Assembly (NCBI GenBank): GCA_029777095.1
Contig: JAKOTS010000095.1
Location: forward strand, 35,715-99,714
Direction: 5' to 3'
Length of the DNA stretch: 64,000 nt
Source of the DNA: Actinomycetes bacterium
GTDB lineage: Bacteria > Actinomycetota > Actinomycetes > Actinomycetales > Microbacteriaceae
The position numbers and the translations under genes are program-made. This document shows positions 18,477-27,426 of the stretch, in pieces. Position 1 is the first letter of the stretch, and every line of letters starts with the position of its first letter. The notes under the pieces are model-generated. The model worked only from the letters and a program-made list of their open reading frames with translations. It was not told the origin of the DNA and ran no database searches.

Positions 18477-19742
18477 ATGGACCCCGAGCTCGAGCCCACG
18501 CGATCCGGCCGCTTCGGTCGTCGCCGCCGCAAGCCTGTGGCATCCGAGGTGCGCAAGCCTGGCACCCCGCAAGCCCCGGAGGTGCCTCGTGCCCTCCGCA
18601 CCGCGGCCGCATATTCGTGGCGAATGCTCATCGTCGCTGCGGCCATCGGCGTCGCGATCTGGCTCGTCATCCAGCTCAAGTTCCTCGTGATCCCACTCCT
18701 CGTGGGCATCCTGATTTCGGCGCTACTTTTTCCTGTTTTCTCGTGGATGCTTCGCCGCAATGCTCCCCGCTGGCTCGCGATCGTCGTCTCACTTGTCGGC
18801 ACCATCGCGATCGTGGGTGGCCTGCTGTGGCTCGTGGTGTTCCAGGTCTCAAACGAGTGGGAATCCGTACAGAAGCGCACGCTCGAATCGATGGACCGAC
18901 TGCGCGAATCGCTCATGAACGGCCCGTTCCAGGTCACTGCCGAGCAGATCGACTCGTGGTTGAGCATGGCCGTCTCGCTCATCCAAGAGCAAACCGACCT
19001 GCTGCTCTCGGGTGCCCTCGCAGTGGGCTCGACCCTCGGTCATGTTTTTACCGGTGGCCTGCTCGCCTTCTTCATCCTGCTGTGCATCCTGGCCGACGGC
19101 GCCGGGATTTGGCGCTGGACCGTGCGCTTGTTCCCACGCACCGCACGCACCGCGGTCGATGGTGCCGGGCGAGCGGGGTGGGCCACGGTCGTCAACTACG
19201 CCCGCACCCAGCTGCTCGTTGCGACGATCGATGCGATCGGCATCGGCCTCGGAGCCTTCCTGCTTGGCGTGCCGCTCGCGCTTCCCGTCGCGGTGCTCGT
19301 CTTCCTCGGCGCGTTCGTGCCGATCGTCGGTGCGGTTGTCACGGGCGCGCTCGCGGTGTTCCTCGCCCTCGTCTACAACGGGCCGCTCATCGCCCTGTGG
19401 ATGCTGATCGTCGTGCTCGGCGTCCAGCAGATCGAGGGGCACGTGTTGCAGCCCTTGTTGATGGGTTCGGCCGTCAAGGTGCACCCCCTCGCGGTTGTGC
19501 TCGTTGTGGCCGGTGGCGCGATGATCGCTGGCATCCCGGGCGCGCTCTTTGCGGTGCCGCTGGCCGCCTTCGTCAACGTCGCGTGGCTCTTTGTGAGCTC
19601 TGGGGGTTGGCGCGAGGGCGCGCCACCTGACAGCGTCGACCTCATCTGGCGCACGGTGCCAGGCGAACGCCAACGTTTGCACCGGGCACCCGAGCCCGCC
19701 GCGAACGAGGCAACAGCAATCTCTGAGAGGACTCCACTGTGA
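18477..19742 (+). CDS. AI-2E family transporter (PerM-like)
   Basis: A 421-residue membrane protein of the AI-2E exporter superfamily. After a basic, Pro-rich 38-residue cytoplasmic start come seven or eight hydrophobic helices, including the family's GALFAVPLAAF near the end and FLGAFVPIVGAVVTG in the middle; an extended amphipathic region (about residues 125-175) lies between helices 3 and 4. Members export small molecules or act in salt/pH tolerance; the substrate here is unknown. Stop overlaps the ilvA-like start (GTGA). Confidence 0.88.
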   Translation: MDPELEPTRSGRFGRRRRKPVASEVRKPGTPQAPEVPRALRTAAAYSWRMLIVAAAIGVAIWLVIQLKFLVIPLLVGILISALLFPVFSWMLRRNAPRWLAIVVSLVGTIAIVGGLLWLVVFQVSNEWESVQKRTLESMDRLRESLMNGPFQVTAEQIDSWLSMAVSLIQEQTDLLLSGALAVGSTLGHVFTGGLLAFFILLCILADGAGIWRWTVRLFPRTARTAVDGAGRAGWATVVNYARTQLLVATIDAIGIGLGAFLLGVPLALPVAVLVFLGAFVPIVGAVVTGALAVFLALVYNGPLIALWMLIVVLGVQQIEGHVLQPLLMGSAVKVHPLAVVLVVAGGAMIAGIPGALFAVPLAAFVNVAWLFVSSGGWREGAPPDSVDLIWRTVPGERQRLHRAPEPAANEATAISERTPL

Positions 19743-20971
19743 CGGATGCTCGCCCCACCCTTGGCGACTATGAGCACGCGGCGGAGGTGCTCACCGGCGT
19801 GCTCTCGACCACCCCGCTGGTTGAAACCCAGGCGCTGAGCGATGTGCTTGGCGCTCCCGTGTTCTTGAAGCTTGAGAACCTCCAGCGCACGGGGTCGTTC
19901 AAGATTCGCGGCTCGTCGTACCTGATGTCGCGGTTGACCGCCGAGGAGCGGGCGCGCGGCGTCGTCGCAGCCTCCGCAGGCAACCATGCGCAGGGCGTTG
20001 CCCTTGCGGCGCGCGAACTCGGCATCCACGCGACAATCTTCATGCCGCTCGGCGTGCCGGTGCCGAAACTGCTCGCCACACGCGGGTACGGGGCCGAGGT
20101 CATCCTTCAGGGCCCGACAGTTGAGTTGCCGCTCCAGCTCGCGGCCGAGTTCGCGAAAGAAACGGGCGCGGTGCTTGTGCACCCGTTCGACCACATCGAC
20201 GTGATTACTGGCCAGGGCACCCTCGGGCTTGAACTTTTCGAAGAGCGCCCCGACGTCGACACCGTGCTCGTGCCGATCGGTGGGGGAGGCCTGATCGCTG
20301 GCGTAGCCGGTGCGATCAAGGCGAAAGCCGCCCAGGCCGGCCGCACTGTGCGGGTCATCGGTGTGCAGGCAGCCAACTCGGCCGCCTACCCGGAATCGTT
20401 GGCCGCAGGGCATCCGAGCACGGTTGCGACGCGCCCCACGATTGCCGATGGCATCGCGGTGGCACGGCCGGGTGACGTGCCCTTCGCGATGATCCGTGAC
20501 CTGGTTGACGAGGTCGTCACGGTCAGCGAAGACGACATCGCCCGCGCACTGCTGTTGCTGCTCGAGCGCGCGAAGCTCGTGGTCGAGCCCGCGGGTGCCG
20601 TTGGCGTCGCCGCAATTCTGGCGGGCAAGGTTGCCCCCACAGGGCCGACAGTTGTCGTGCTCTCTGGCGGCAACATCGACCCGCTGCTCATGCAGCGTGT
20701 GATCTCACAGGGGCTGTCGGCCTCGGGCCGTTACTTCACGGTCCGCATCCCGCTGCCAGATCGCCCCGGTCAGTTGGCGCGGGTGTCGGAGCTCATCGCG
20801 GAGGCGCACGCGAACGTCATCGAGGTTATGCATACCCGCCACGGCCAGGGGTTGCTCATCAGCGAAGTGATCCTGCAGGTGAGCGTCGAGACGCGCGGCG
20901 AAGAACACCGCGCACAGGTGCTCGCCACGCTCGAAGCAGCGGGCTACGCACCGGTGGTCGTGCCGGAGTAA
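19739..20971 (+). CDS. ilvA: Threonine ammonia-lyase (threonine dehydratase), ACT-domain form
   Basis: A 410-residue PLP enzyme that deaminates threonine to 2-oxobutanoate, feeding isoleucine synthesis or threonine catabolism. The PLP lysine is in RTGSFKIRGS (about residue 52), ASAGNHAQGVA is the phosphate-binding/substrate loop and PIGGGGLIAG the glycine-rich PLP phosphate cradle. The C-terminal 80 residues (TVRIPLPDRPGQLARVSELI) form one ACT domain, as in the shorter catabolic-type enzymes, so the ilvA symbol is used loosely (tdcB is the alternative). GTG start overlaps the upstream TGA. Confidence 0.93.
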   Translation: MTDARPTLGDYEHAAEVLTGVLSTTPLVETQALSDVLGAPVFLKLENLQRTGSFKIRGSSYLMSRLTAEERARGVVAASAGNHAQGVALAARELGIHATIFMPLGVPVPKLLATRGYGAEVILQGPTVELPLQLAAEFAKETGAVLVHPFDHIDVITGQGTLGLELFEERPDVDTVLVPIGGGGLIAGVAGAIKAKAAQAGRTVRVIGVQAANSAAYPESLAAGHPSTVATRPTIADGIAVARPGDVPFAMIRDLVDEVVTVSEDDIARALLLLLERAKLVVEPAGAVGVAAILAGKVAPTGPTVVVLSGGNIDPLLMQRVISQGLSASGRYFTVRIPLPDRPGQLARVSELIAEAHANVIEVMHTRHGQGLLISEVILQVSVETRGEEHRAQVLATLEAAGYAPVVVPE

Positions 20972-20998
20972 CTTGCCCGAGCAGGCGGGCGGCGCGGG

Positions 20999-21487
20999 CT
21001 ATTGGCCCGTGTAGGTTTCGACCTTGATGATCTCAACGGGGATTTCGCGACCGTTGGGGGCAACATAGCTGGTGGCCGCACCCTCGGTGAGCCCCAGAAT
21101 TGCTGCGCCGAGCGGGCTCGCCTCGCTGTACACATCGATGTCGGAGTCGACTGCGATCTCGCGGTTCCCGAGGAGGAAGACCTCTTCGCCACCGGCAACG
21201 TTTGCGGTGATGACGGTGCCCGATTCGACGATGCCCCGGCTCTGCGGTGCCTCGCTCACCGTGGCATTCTTCAGCAGGTACTGGAGGGTGCGAATGCGCG
21301 CCTCCTGCTTGCCCTGCTCGTCTTTCGCGGCGTGGTATCCGCCGTTTTCCTTAAGGTCGCCTTCTTCGCGTGCAGACTCAATGCGCTTCGCGATGTCTTC
21401 GCGACCGCGGCCAGAGAGGTGCTCGAGCTCAGCATTGAGCCGATCGAAGGCGTCCTGCGTAAGGAAGGTCTCGGGGCTGTTAGACAC
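20999..21487 (-). CDS. greA: Transcription elongation factor GreA
   Basis: A 162-residue GreA that enters the RNA polymerase secondary channel and stimulates cleavage of backtracked RNA. The N-terminal coiled coil contains REDIAKRIESAREEGDLKEN, with the acidic tip residues in KDEQGKQEARI; the C-terminal FKBP-like domain holds ASPLGAAILGLTEG. AAGGAG lies 6-8 bases before the GTG at 21487. It converges with the threonine ammonia-lyase gene, with only 27 bases between the two stops. Confidence 0.96.
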   Translation of the reverse strand: MSNSPETFLTQDAFDRLNAELEHLSGRGREDIAKRIESAREEGDLKENGGYHAAKDEQGKQEARIRTLQYLLKNATVSEAPQSRGIVESGTVITANVAGGEEVFLLGNREIAVDSDIDVYSEASPLGAAILGLTEGAATSYVAPNGREIPVEIIKVETYTGQ

Positions 21488-21523
21488 AGATCGCTCCTTG
21501 AAAATTCGGGTTGACCCGCTAGT

Positions 21524-21919
21524 TTATGTGACCCAGCACGAGTTCACCAAACCGGTGGTCGCCTCGCCCACCGTGGGAATTGTCTCGGTGTAAGCCTGGG
21601 CATGACTGGTGAACGGGGGATACACCACCACGCGCCATCCCACGATCCCGAAGTCTTCATCGAGGGCCTTGATGGCGCAGGTGATCGAAGCGCCAACCGG
21701 TGCCGTGACCTGGAATGAGACCGTCACGGAGTGTTCGTCAGAGATGGTGAACGCCGTGTCGTCGGCGCGCACAGAGTTGTTCGCATCGGCGAAGATGCCC
21801 CAGGCGAACCACACGATGGCGCTCACCGACACGATGGCCACCGTGATCCACCACGCTCGCACCTTGCCGGGGCTGCGGGTGCGCCCGTAACGGTCGTCGA
21901 GGTCTGCGGTCGTGGTCAT
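21524..21919 (-). CDS. DUF4307 family membrane protein
   Basis: A 131-residue protein from the ATG at 21919 (a GTG directly before it is an alternative). LDDRYGRTR is followed by one transmembrane helix at about residues 20-42 and an extracytoplasmic beta-rich domain with two Cys (CAIKALDEDFGIVGWRVV and NSCWVT) that may form a disulfide. DUF4307 proteins occur in actinobacteria next to greA and, elsewhere, the mycothiol S-conjugate amidase gene; no function is established. Confidence 0.82.
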   Translation of the reverse strand: MTTTADLDDRYGRTRSPGKVRAWWITVAIVSVSAIVWFAWGIFADANNSVRADDTAFTISDEHSVTVSFQVTAPVGASITCAIKALDEDFGIVGWRVVVYPPFTSHAQAYTETIPTVGEATTGLVNSCWVT

Positions 21920-21992
21920 CACATGTCTTTCGTGGCCGGTTAGTCTTAGTTCAAGGCTATGCGCTTTTGCGCGGATTCGAGGACACCCACCA

Positions 21993-22316
21993 ATGCACGC
22001 CGCTTCTGCCCTCATTTGGGCGGCCGTCACGACTCCCGACCCCATGCCGAGCCCGTCATGGACCGCGCCGCCGCCCGAACTGGTGACTCCCGGGCCCGCC
22101 GGCTTCATTGTGATCGCGCTCCTCGCCGTCGCGCTCGTGTTCCTCGCCGCAGACATGCTGCGCCGTGTGCGCCGGGCCCGCTACCGCGACGAGGCGAACG
22201 CAACGCTCGACGCCGAGCAGGCGGCCGCTGAAGCCGCAGCGCAGGGCGACGCCGCGGCCGAGGCATCCGCCGTCGACGACCAAGACATCGACCCGGCGGA
22301 CGACGACCGAAAGTAG
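21993..22316 (+). CDS. Small single-pass membrane protein with acidic tail
   Basis: A 107-residue protein that I do not recognise. From the ATG at 21993 there is a short Pro-rich start, a transmembrane helix at about residues 36-55 (GFIVIALLAVALVFLAADML), a basic stop-transfer RRVRRARYRDE and an Ala/Asp/Glu-rich cytoplasmic tail. Divergent from the DUF4307 gene, 73 bases apart, with a TAGTCT-type box between them at about 21947-21952. Small proteins of this kind sit at this locus in related genomes as I recall. Stop is 12 bases from the convergent PAQR gene. Confidence 0.7.
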   Translation: MHAASALIWAAVTTPDPMPSPSWTAPPPELVTPGPAGFIVIALLAVALVFLAADMLRRVRRARYRDEANATLDAEQAAAEAAAQGDAAAEASAVDDQDIDPADDDRK

Positions 22317-22328
22317 TTCGGGCGGGCC

Positions 22329-23036
22329 TTAGCCCAGGTTGTAGGCGGGGTGCAGCGAAATGAGCAGGCACGCCGTCCAGTGGCACAGGAACGCGATGAC
22401 CGTGCAGACGTGGAAGATTTCGTGGAATCCGAATTTTCCGGGCCACGGATTGGGCTTCTTGAGCGCGTAGATGATCGCGCCACCCGTGTAGAAGAGGCCG
22501 CCCGCGATCACCAGCAGCATCATCGTGGGGTTGGCGGCGAAAAGCGCGGGCATGTACATGACCGCCGCCCAGCCGAGCAAAAGATAGAGCGCCACGTAGA
22601 GCCAGCGTGGCGCGCCGGTCCAGAAAACACGGAACAGGATGCCGATGACCGTGCCGCCCCACACGAGCGCGAGCAACAGCGTGCCCTGCGCGGGAGGGAG
22701 CGCCAGCACCGCGAGTGGCGTGTACGTGCCGGCGATGAGCAGGAAGATATTCGCGTGGTCGATGCGCTTCAGAGTGAGCTTGGTTTTCGGGCTCCAGTTG
22801 AAGCGGTGATAGACCGCAGACATCCCAAAGAGCAAGAGCGACGTCAATGTGAACACCGCGGCGGCCCATTTTGCCGGGGCGCCCTGCGCCAGCACGATCA
22901 GCACGATACCGGCGGCGAGCGCGATCGGCGTCACGCCGGCGTGGATCCAGCCGCGCCAGGTGGGCTTTATCTCGATGTTCGCGTCTGCCTCTGCAGCCTC
23001 GATGAGGGGGAGCTGCGGCAACTCGGGTGCGCTCAT
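22329..23036 (-). CDS. PAQR (hemolysin III / TrhA) family membrane protein
   Basis: A 235-residue seven-helix membrane protein. The family's zinc-site pattern is visible: SAVYHRFNWSP (first His), KRIDHANIFLLIAGTYTP, and the paired HEIFHVCTVIAFLCHW near the C-terminus. Bacterial TrhA/YqfA homologues influence membrane fluidity and energetics; haemolysin is a historical name. The ATG at 23036 has TACGCT six bases upstream on the minus strand, so the transcript is probably leaderless. Confidence 0.92.
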   Translation of the reverse strand: MSAPELPQLPLIEAAEADANIEIKPTWRGWIHAGVTPIALAAGIVLIVLAQGAPAKWAAAVFTLTSLLLFGMSAVYHRFNWSPKTKLTLKRIDHANIFLLIAGTYTPLAVLALPPAQGTLLLALVWGGTVIGILFRVFWTGAPRWLYVALYLLLGWAAVMYMPALFAANPTMMLLVIAGGLFYTGGAIIYALKKPNPWPGKFGFHEIFHVCTVIAFLCHWTACLLISLHPAYNLG

Positions 23037-23042
23037 AGTTCA

Positions 23043-23048
23043 AGCGTA
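23043..23048 (-). promoter_or_regulatory. -10 box for the PAQR gene
   Basis: Minus-strand TACGCT ends six bases before the ATG at 23036. It is divergent from the TAGCGT box of the prenyltransferase gene about 50 bases away. Confidence 0.5.
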
Positions 23049-23098
23049 CTCGTGCCCACATGCCGGGTGAGCTCGCAGGTTTCTTGCCGGCGAGGCAC

Positions 23099-23104
23099 TA
23101 GCGT
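23099..23104 (+). promoter_or_regulatory. -10 box for the cis-prenyltransferase gene
   Basis: TAGCGT ends six bases before the GTG at 23111, which favours that GTG over the ATG three bases later. Confidence 0.5.
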
Positions 23105-23110
23105 GGGACT

Positions 23111-23896
23111 GTGATGATGAGCCGATCCAATGAGGGGCGTGGCCCGCTCTACCGGGTCTACATCAACCGGCTTCGACGTTCGCTCGACCCGGATTCTGTG
23201 CCCAAGCACGTCGCGATGATGATCGACGGCAATCGCCGCTGGGCGCGCCAGCTGGGCTTTGACAGCCCGGCGGATGGTCACCGTGCCGGTGCGGCCAAGA
23301 TGCGTGAGTTTCTTGAGTGGTGCGACGAGGTTGGGGTGCAGGTTGTCTCGCTGTACCTGCTGTCAAACGACAACGTGACAAAGCGCGATTCGCGCGAGAT
23401 CGCCGATCTGATCGAGATCATTGCAGAACTCGCCGACGAGCTCTCGCGGTATCGCGACTGGAAGGTGCAGCACGTCGGTTCGACGGCTGGCCTGCCTGAC
23501 GGACTGGTGGCGGTGCTGGACGCCGCGCAGGAGCGCACCAAGCACAACCCAGGCATGCACGTCAATCTTGCTGTCGGCTATGGGGGACGCCGCGAGATCG
23601 TCGACGCCGTGCGAAGCATTATCGTCGCCTACGACCAGGAGGGTGGCTCGCTCGAAGAGCTCGCGGCCAGCCTGACGCCAGAGACCATTGGCGAACATCT
23701 CTACACGGGTGGGCAACCCGACCCCGATCTCGTGATTCGCACGTCGGGGGAGCAGCGCCTCAGCGACTTCCTCCTTTGGCAGAGCGCGCACAGCGAGTTC
23801 TACTTTGTGGAGGCGCTCGGACCGGACCTGCGCGAGGTCGACTTCCTGCGTGCGATTCGTGATTACGCGTCGAGGAACCGCCGCTTCGGAAGCTAA
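23111..23896 (+). CDS. Isoprenyl (cis-prenyl) transferase, UppS family
   Basis: A 261-residue undecaprenyl-diphosphate-synthase-like enzyme that extends an allylic diphosphate with isopentenyl diphosphate in cis, supplying polyprenyl carrier lipids for cell wall synthesis. The catalytic-Asp motif HVAMMIDGNRRWAR, the loop SLYLLSNDNVTKR and the C-terminal signature RTSGEQRLSDFLLWQ with EFYFVE are intact. Actinobacteria often have two such enzymes (a short-chain Z-FPP and a decaprenyl synthase); which this one is cannot be decided by eye. Start GTG 23111 follows from the -10 position. Confidence 0.93.
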   Translation: MMMSRSNEGRGPLYRVYINRLRRSLDPDSVPKHVAMMIDGNRRWARQLGFDSPADGHRAGAAKMREFLEWCDEVGVQVVSLYLLSNDNVTKRDSREIADLIEIIAELADELSRYRDWKVQHVGSTAGLPDGLVAVLDAAQERTKHNPGMHVNLAVGYGGRREIVDAVRSIIVAYDQEGGSLEELAASLTPETIGEHLYTGGQPDPDLVIRTSGEQRLSDFLLWQSAHSEFYFVEALGPDLREVDFLRAIRDYASRNRRFGS

Positions 23897-23956
23897 CCGC
23901 GCGTCAGCCACGTGGCACCGCGGGCACCGGGCTGGGGCGCGGGGCCCCGCATCTGC

Positions 23957-23962
23957 GACAAT
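23957..23962 (+). promoter_or_regulatory. -10 box for the class V aminotransferase gene
   Basis: GACAAT ends six bases before the GTG at 23969, implying a leaderless transcript. Confidence 0.45.
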
Positions 23963-23968
23963 AGGCCG

Positions 23969-25087
23969 GTGAACACGATTGAGGCGTACCGGGAATCCTT
24001 CGAAGAAGAACCGGGATACCTAGACTTTGCTGCCTTCGGCCCGCTGAGTCCGACGGTGCGCGAAGAAGCGCACGCCGACCTCGAGGCGCTGGCCACGGGT
24101 CGACCGAGTGGGCTCGAGCACGTCGGTCAGCATGTTGGCAACGCGCAGGCAGCGCTTGCCCAGTTGCTCGGCAGCAAGGCCGAACAGGTCACACTTCAGC
24201 CTTCGACTACCGAGGGCATCATGCATGCGCTCTTCGGTCTGCGCGGCGCGGCGCTCGTCTCGCCCGGCGAATTTGCCACGATGCCGGTGGCGACGCAGCG
24301 GGCCGCCGATGCGCTCGGCGTGCTCACCCCGCAGTGGCTCGACACCCCCGACGGGCGCGTGACGCCCAAGGCCGTGCGAAATGCATTGACCGACGACACG
24401 ACCGCGCTCGTGGTGAGCCTCGTCGACTTTCGCACCGGTTACCGCGCCGACCTCAGCGCGCTTCGCGAGGTAATCGGTGACCGGTTGTTGATCGTTGACG
24501 CGATCCAAGGCTTTGGCATTGTGGATGCCGATTACGCCGCCGCAGACGTGGTTGCAGGCAATGGCTACAAGTGGCTTCGCGCCGGGCGCGGCACCGGGTT
24601 TGCCTGGTTCAGCGAGCGGGCCCTCGACCGGCTCACCCCGGTCTTCTCCGGCATTACCGGTACCGACATGCTCCTCCCGATCGACGGGGTTCCCCAGCCT
24701 TCCCGCGCGGCCAACGCCTTCACGGTTGCGCGCCCAGATCCTGCCAGCGCCGCGCGCCTCGCCGCCGGCGCCCAGGAGGCGATCGACGTCGGCGTCGCCG
24801 CGATCGAGCAAGAGGTCGCGATCCGCGTTGACGAGGTGCTCGCGCTCGCCGACCGACACGGGCTCCCCGTTCGGTCACCGCGACAGCCCGGGCAGCGCGC
24901 TGGCATCGTGGCACTCGCGCCGGAGCCCGCAGAAGTCGGCGCGCTCGCCGCAGCACTCGCGAATGTGGGTGTGACCGTCACAACGCGAGACGGCAACATT
25001 CGCATCTCTCCGCATGCGGGCACGACTGCCGCGTCGATGCAGATGCTCGACGAGGCATTTGGTGCCTTCGTGGGCACGCGCCTCTAA
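23969..25087 (+). CDS. Class V aminotransferase-fold PLP enzyme
   Basis: A 372-residue fold-type I PLP protein. The start GTG 23969 follows from the -10 box; the frame is open further upstream. PSTTEGIMHALFGL provides the PLP phosphate contact, LLIVDAIQGFGIVDADY the pyridine-N-binding Asp, and GNGYKWLRAGRGTGFAWF the Schiff-base Lys. Overall it resembles kynureninase/isopenicillin epimerase-like or cysteine desulfurase-like members, but the active-site Cys loop of desulfurases is not evident. Substrate unknown. Monocistronic. Confidence 0.85.
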   Translation: MNTIEAYRESFEEEPGYLDFAAFGPLSPTVREEAHADLEALATGRPSGLEHVGQHVGNAQAALAQLLGSKAEQVTLQPSTTEGIMHALFGLRGAALVSPGEFATMPVATQRAADALGVLTPQWLDTPDGRVTPKAVRNALTDDTTALVVSLVDFRTGYRADLSALREVIGDRLLIVDAIQGFGIVDADYAAADVVAGNGYKWLRAGRGTGFAWFSERALDRLTPVFSGITGTDMLLPIDGVPQPSRAANAFTVARPDPASAARLAAGAQEAIDVGVAAIEQEVAIRVDEVLALADRHGLPVRSPRQPGQRAGIVALAPEPAEVGALAAALANVGVTVTTRDGNIRISPHAGTTAASMQMLDEAFGAFVGTRL

Positions 25088-25282
25088 GACCTCTGGCACC
25101 GCCGCGTCGCGTTCATCAACGCGTCGCTCCCTCGTCGCGTGTCGTGCAGGCATCGGTCGTCTTCGAGAGTTAGTTTCGGGGCATCGGGCAAGGTGTCCGA
25201 CCGAGTCAACCGCAAGCGCGACTTCGCCGCCGCTGGTTGGCACGTGAGCTTCCGGGGTCACGCCCGGGGGTCGGGAGTGGTT

Positions 25283-26659
25283 GTGACTGCACACGAAATT
25301 CACGAGACCATCGGCGCGACGAGCCAGCACGGGCCCGGGCATCCGCCCGCCAGCACCCGGGTCGAAACGCCTGTGCGCACGTATGTGCTCGACACCTCAG
25401 TGCTGCTCGCAGACCCGAGCGCGCTCGTTCGCTTCGCCGAGCACACCGTGATCGTGCCGCTCGTCGTGATCAACGAACTTGAGGCCAAGCGACACGATCC
25501 AGAGATTGGCTATTTCGCGCGGCAGGCGCTCCGCCACCTCGACCAATTGCGCATCACGCATGGCCGACTCGACATCGCGGTCCCCGTCGGTGCGGGTGGC
25601 ACGCTTCGTGTGGAGCTCGGCGCACATGAAAGCGTGCGCTTGCCCGGGGGCATGCGTGCAGACGACAACGACGGCCGCATCCTGGCCGTGGCGCTCCGGC
25701 TCGCCGAAGATTCACCGCACGTCACGGTCGTCTCTAAGGACGTGCCCATGCGGGTGAAGGCGGCGGCGCTCGGCATCGCGGCCGAAGAGTATCGCGCCGA
25801 GCAAGCCGTCGATTCTGGCTGGACCGGCATCGCGCCGCTCGAGCTGACCGGCGACGAGATCAGCGACCTCTACGAGACCGAGATCGGCACGAGCCCGAAC
25901 GTTGCAGGCCTGCCGATCAACACGGGCCTGATCGTGCATTCTGAGCGTGGCTCGGCCCTGGGGCGAGTGACGGGCGGATCGGAGTTTCGGCTCGTGCGCG
26001 GCGACCGCGACGTGTTTGGGCTGCACGGTCGCTCTGCCGAACAGCGCATCGCGATCGACATGCTGCTCGACCCGCAGGTGGGCATCGTGTCGCTTGGCGG
26101 GCGCGCAGGCACGGGCAAGTCGGCGCTCGCCCTCTGCGCGGGGTTGGAGGCCGTGCTCGAGCGGCGGGAGCAACGCAAGATTGTCGTTTTTCGACCGCTG
26201 TTCGCCGTTGGAGGGCAGGAGCTCGGCTATCTGCCCGGCGACCAGAACGAAAAGATGGGGCCGTGGGGCCAGGCAGTGTTTGACACGTTGAGCTCGGTGG
26301 TCTCGGGCAACGTGCTCGAGGAGGTCATGGCGCAAGGACTCCTCGAGATCCTTCCGCTCACGCACATCCGGGGCCGCTCCCTACACGACTCGTTTGTCAT
26401 CGTCGACGAGGCACAATCGCTCGAGCGCAACGTGCTGCTGACCGTGCTGAGCCGGATCGGTGAAAATTCGAGAGTGATCTTGACCCACGACGTTGGCCAA
26501 CGCGACAATCTTCGGGTCGGCCGGCACGATGGGATCGCCTCGGTCATCGAGACGCTGAAGGGGCACGCGCTGTTTGGGCACGTCACCCTCATGCGCTCAG
26601 AGCGCTCCGCAATCGCCGCGCTTGTCACCGAGCTCCTCGAAGCCGGCGAACTCTCGTAG
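25283..26659 (+). CDS. PhoH2-type protein: PIN ribonuclease domain fused to PhoH ATPase
   Basis: About 458 residues from the GTG at 25283, preceded by a GGGGGTCGGGAG ribosome-site-like run; earlier in-frame starts (to 25139) give an Arg-rich non-conserved leader. The PIN domain (residues about 30-170) has its acidic residues in [19 protein letters not shown] and [12 protein letters not shown]. The PhoH domain has Walker [13 protein letters not shown] (about residue 275) and Walker [11 protein letters not shown]. Mycobacterial PhoH2 homologues act as ATP-driven RNA helicase-RNases with an upstream antitoxin, PhoAT; no such ORF is evident in the 195 bases upstream. Isolated gene. Confidence 0.9.
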   Translation: MTAHEIHETIGATSQHGPGHPPASTRVETPVRTYVLDTSVLLADPSALVRFAEHTVIVPLVVINELEAKRHDPEIGYFARQALRHLDQLRITHGRLDIAVPVGAGGTLRVELGAHESVRLPGGMRADDNDGRILAVALRLAEDSPHVTVVSKDVPMRVKAAALGIAAEEYRAEQAVDSGWTGIAPLELTGDEISDLYETEIGTSPNVAGLPINTGLIVHSERGSALGRVTGGSEFRLVRGDRDVFGLHGRSAEQRIAIDMLLDPQVGIVSLGGRAGTGKSALALCAGLEAVLERREQRKIVVFRPLFAVGGQELGYLPGDQNEKMGPWGQAVFDTLSSVVSGNVLEEVMAQGLLEILPLTHIRGRSLHDSFVIVDEAQSLERNVLLTVLSRIGENSRVILTHDVGQRDNLRVGRHDGIASVIETLKGHALFGHVTLMRSERSAIAALVTELLEAGELS

Positions 26660-26712
26660 GCGTGCCGCCCGCCCGGGCTGTGGATAACGGTGGGGCGGGG
26701 CATCCGGCCGCC

Positions 26713-26718
26713 TAGTCT
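26713..26718 (+). promoter_or_regulatory. -10 box for the prepilin peptidase gene
   Basis: TAGTCT ends six bases before the ATG at 26725, consistent with leaderless transcription. Confidence 0.5.
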
Positions 26719-26724
26719 TGCCCG

Positions 26725-27333
26725 ATGCCTCGCCCCACCTTCATACCCTCCGTGCGCGCCGCGCTGCCCCACGTGGGCTGCGCGGTCGTCGCACTCGCAC
26801 TCGTGGCGTGTGTGTCATGGATGCTTGGCCCCACCCCCGCGCTGATGCCATGGTGGTGCCTCGCCGCCGTTACCCCGTGGCTGGTCTGGATCGACGTGCG
26901 CGAGCACCGCCTGCCCAACCGTCTCGTGCTCCCGGCTTTTGCGGCATGGGCCCTTGGCGCGGGGGGAGTGTTGCTCACCTCGCCCGCGGCATGGGGTGCG
27001 CTCGCAACCTCGCTCATTGCCGGCGGCGCGTTTGCGCTCGTTCTCGGGGCGCTTGCCTGGTGGGGCGGAATGGGCGGCGGCGACCTCAAGCTCGGCACAG
27101 TCCTCGGCCTCACGCTCGGGCTGGTGAGCGCCCCCGCCGCGGTGCTTGCATTGCCAGTCGCGTTTGCGTGTGGCGCGGCCGTGGCAGTCGGGGTGATGGT
27201 GGCGAGCCCGAAGGGCGCGCGGCGGGGGCGGAGCATCCCATTCGGGCCCTGGCTTTTGCTCGGCGCAGGCGCTGCGCTCGGCCTTGCGCGCGGGGGCATC
27301 GCGGCCGCCGTGACCGGCGCCATCTCGGGGTAG
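26725..27333 (+). CDS. A24-family prepilin peptidase (leader peptidase-like)
   Basis: A 202-residue polytopic membrane protease with about six helices. Both catalytic aspartates are present: WIDVREHRLPNRLVLPAF (about residue 56) and MGGGDLKLGTVLGL (about residue 118), the GxGD motif. It lacks the cytoplasmic zinc/methylase domain of long PilD enzymes, as is usual for actinobacterial TadV/CpaA-like peptidases that process Flp-type prepilins. No pilin or secretion ATPase gene lies nearby, so the substrates are elsewhere. Confidence 0.88.
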   Translation: MPRPTFIPSVRAALPHVGCAVVALALVACVSWMLGPTPALMPWWCLAAVTPWLVWIDVREHRLPNRLVLPAFAAWALGAGGVLLTSPAAWGALATSLIAGGAFALVLGALAWWGGMGGGDLKLGTVLGLTLGLVSAPAAVLALPVAFACGAAVAVGVMVASPKGARRGRSIPFGPWLLLGAGAALGLARGGIAAAVTGAISG

Positions 27334-27367
27334 CGACGAGTCGCTTTGGATGAGAGGACTCTCATCC
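27332..27367. promoter_or_regulatory. Two adjacent inverted repeats after the prepilin peptidase gene
   Basis: GCGAC-GA-GTCGC (27332-27343) is followed by GGATGAGAG at 27348-27356 and its perfect complement CTCTCATCC at 27359-27367, separated by GA. Both palindromes have a GA centre. No T-run follows, so an operator for the gene at 27427 is as likely as a terminator. Confidence 0.5.
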
Positions 27368-27426
27368 GCAAAACAGCGCTTTCTCACTCAACTACGTCAA
27401 AGTAGAACAAGCATTTACTGAGGGGG

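Noticed and set aside
17966..19630. A long plus-strand ORF across the AlkX and AI-2E genes
   Set aside because: It spans two recognisable genes on opposite strands and the intergenic promoters, with an Arg/Pro/His-rich translation.
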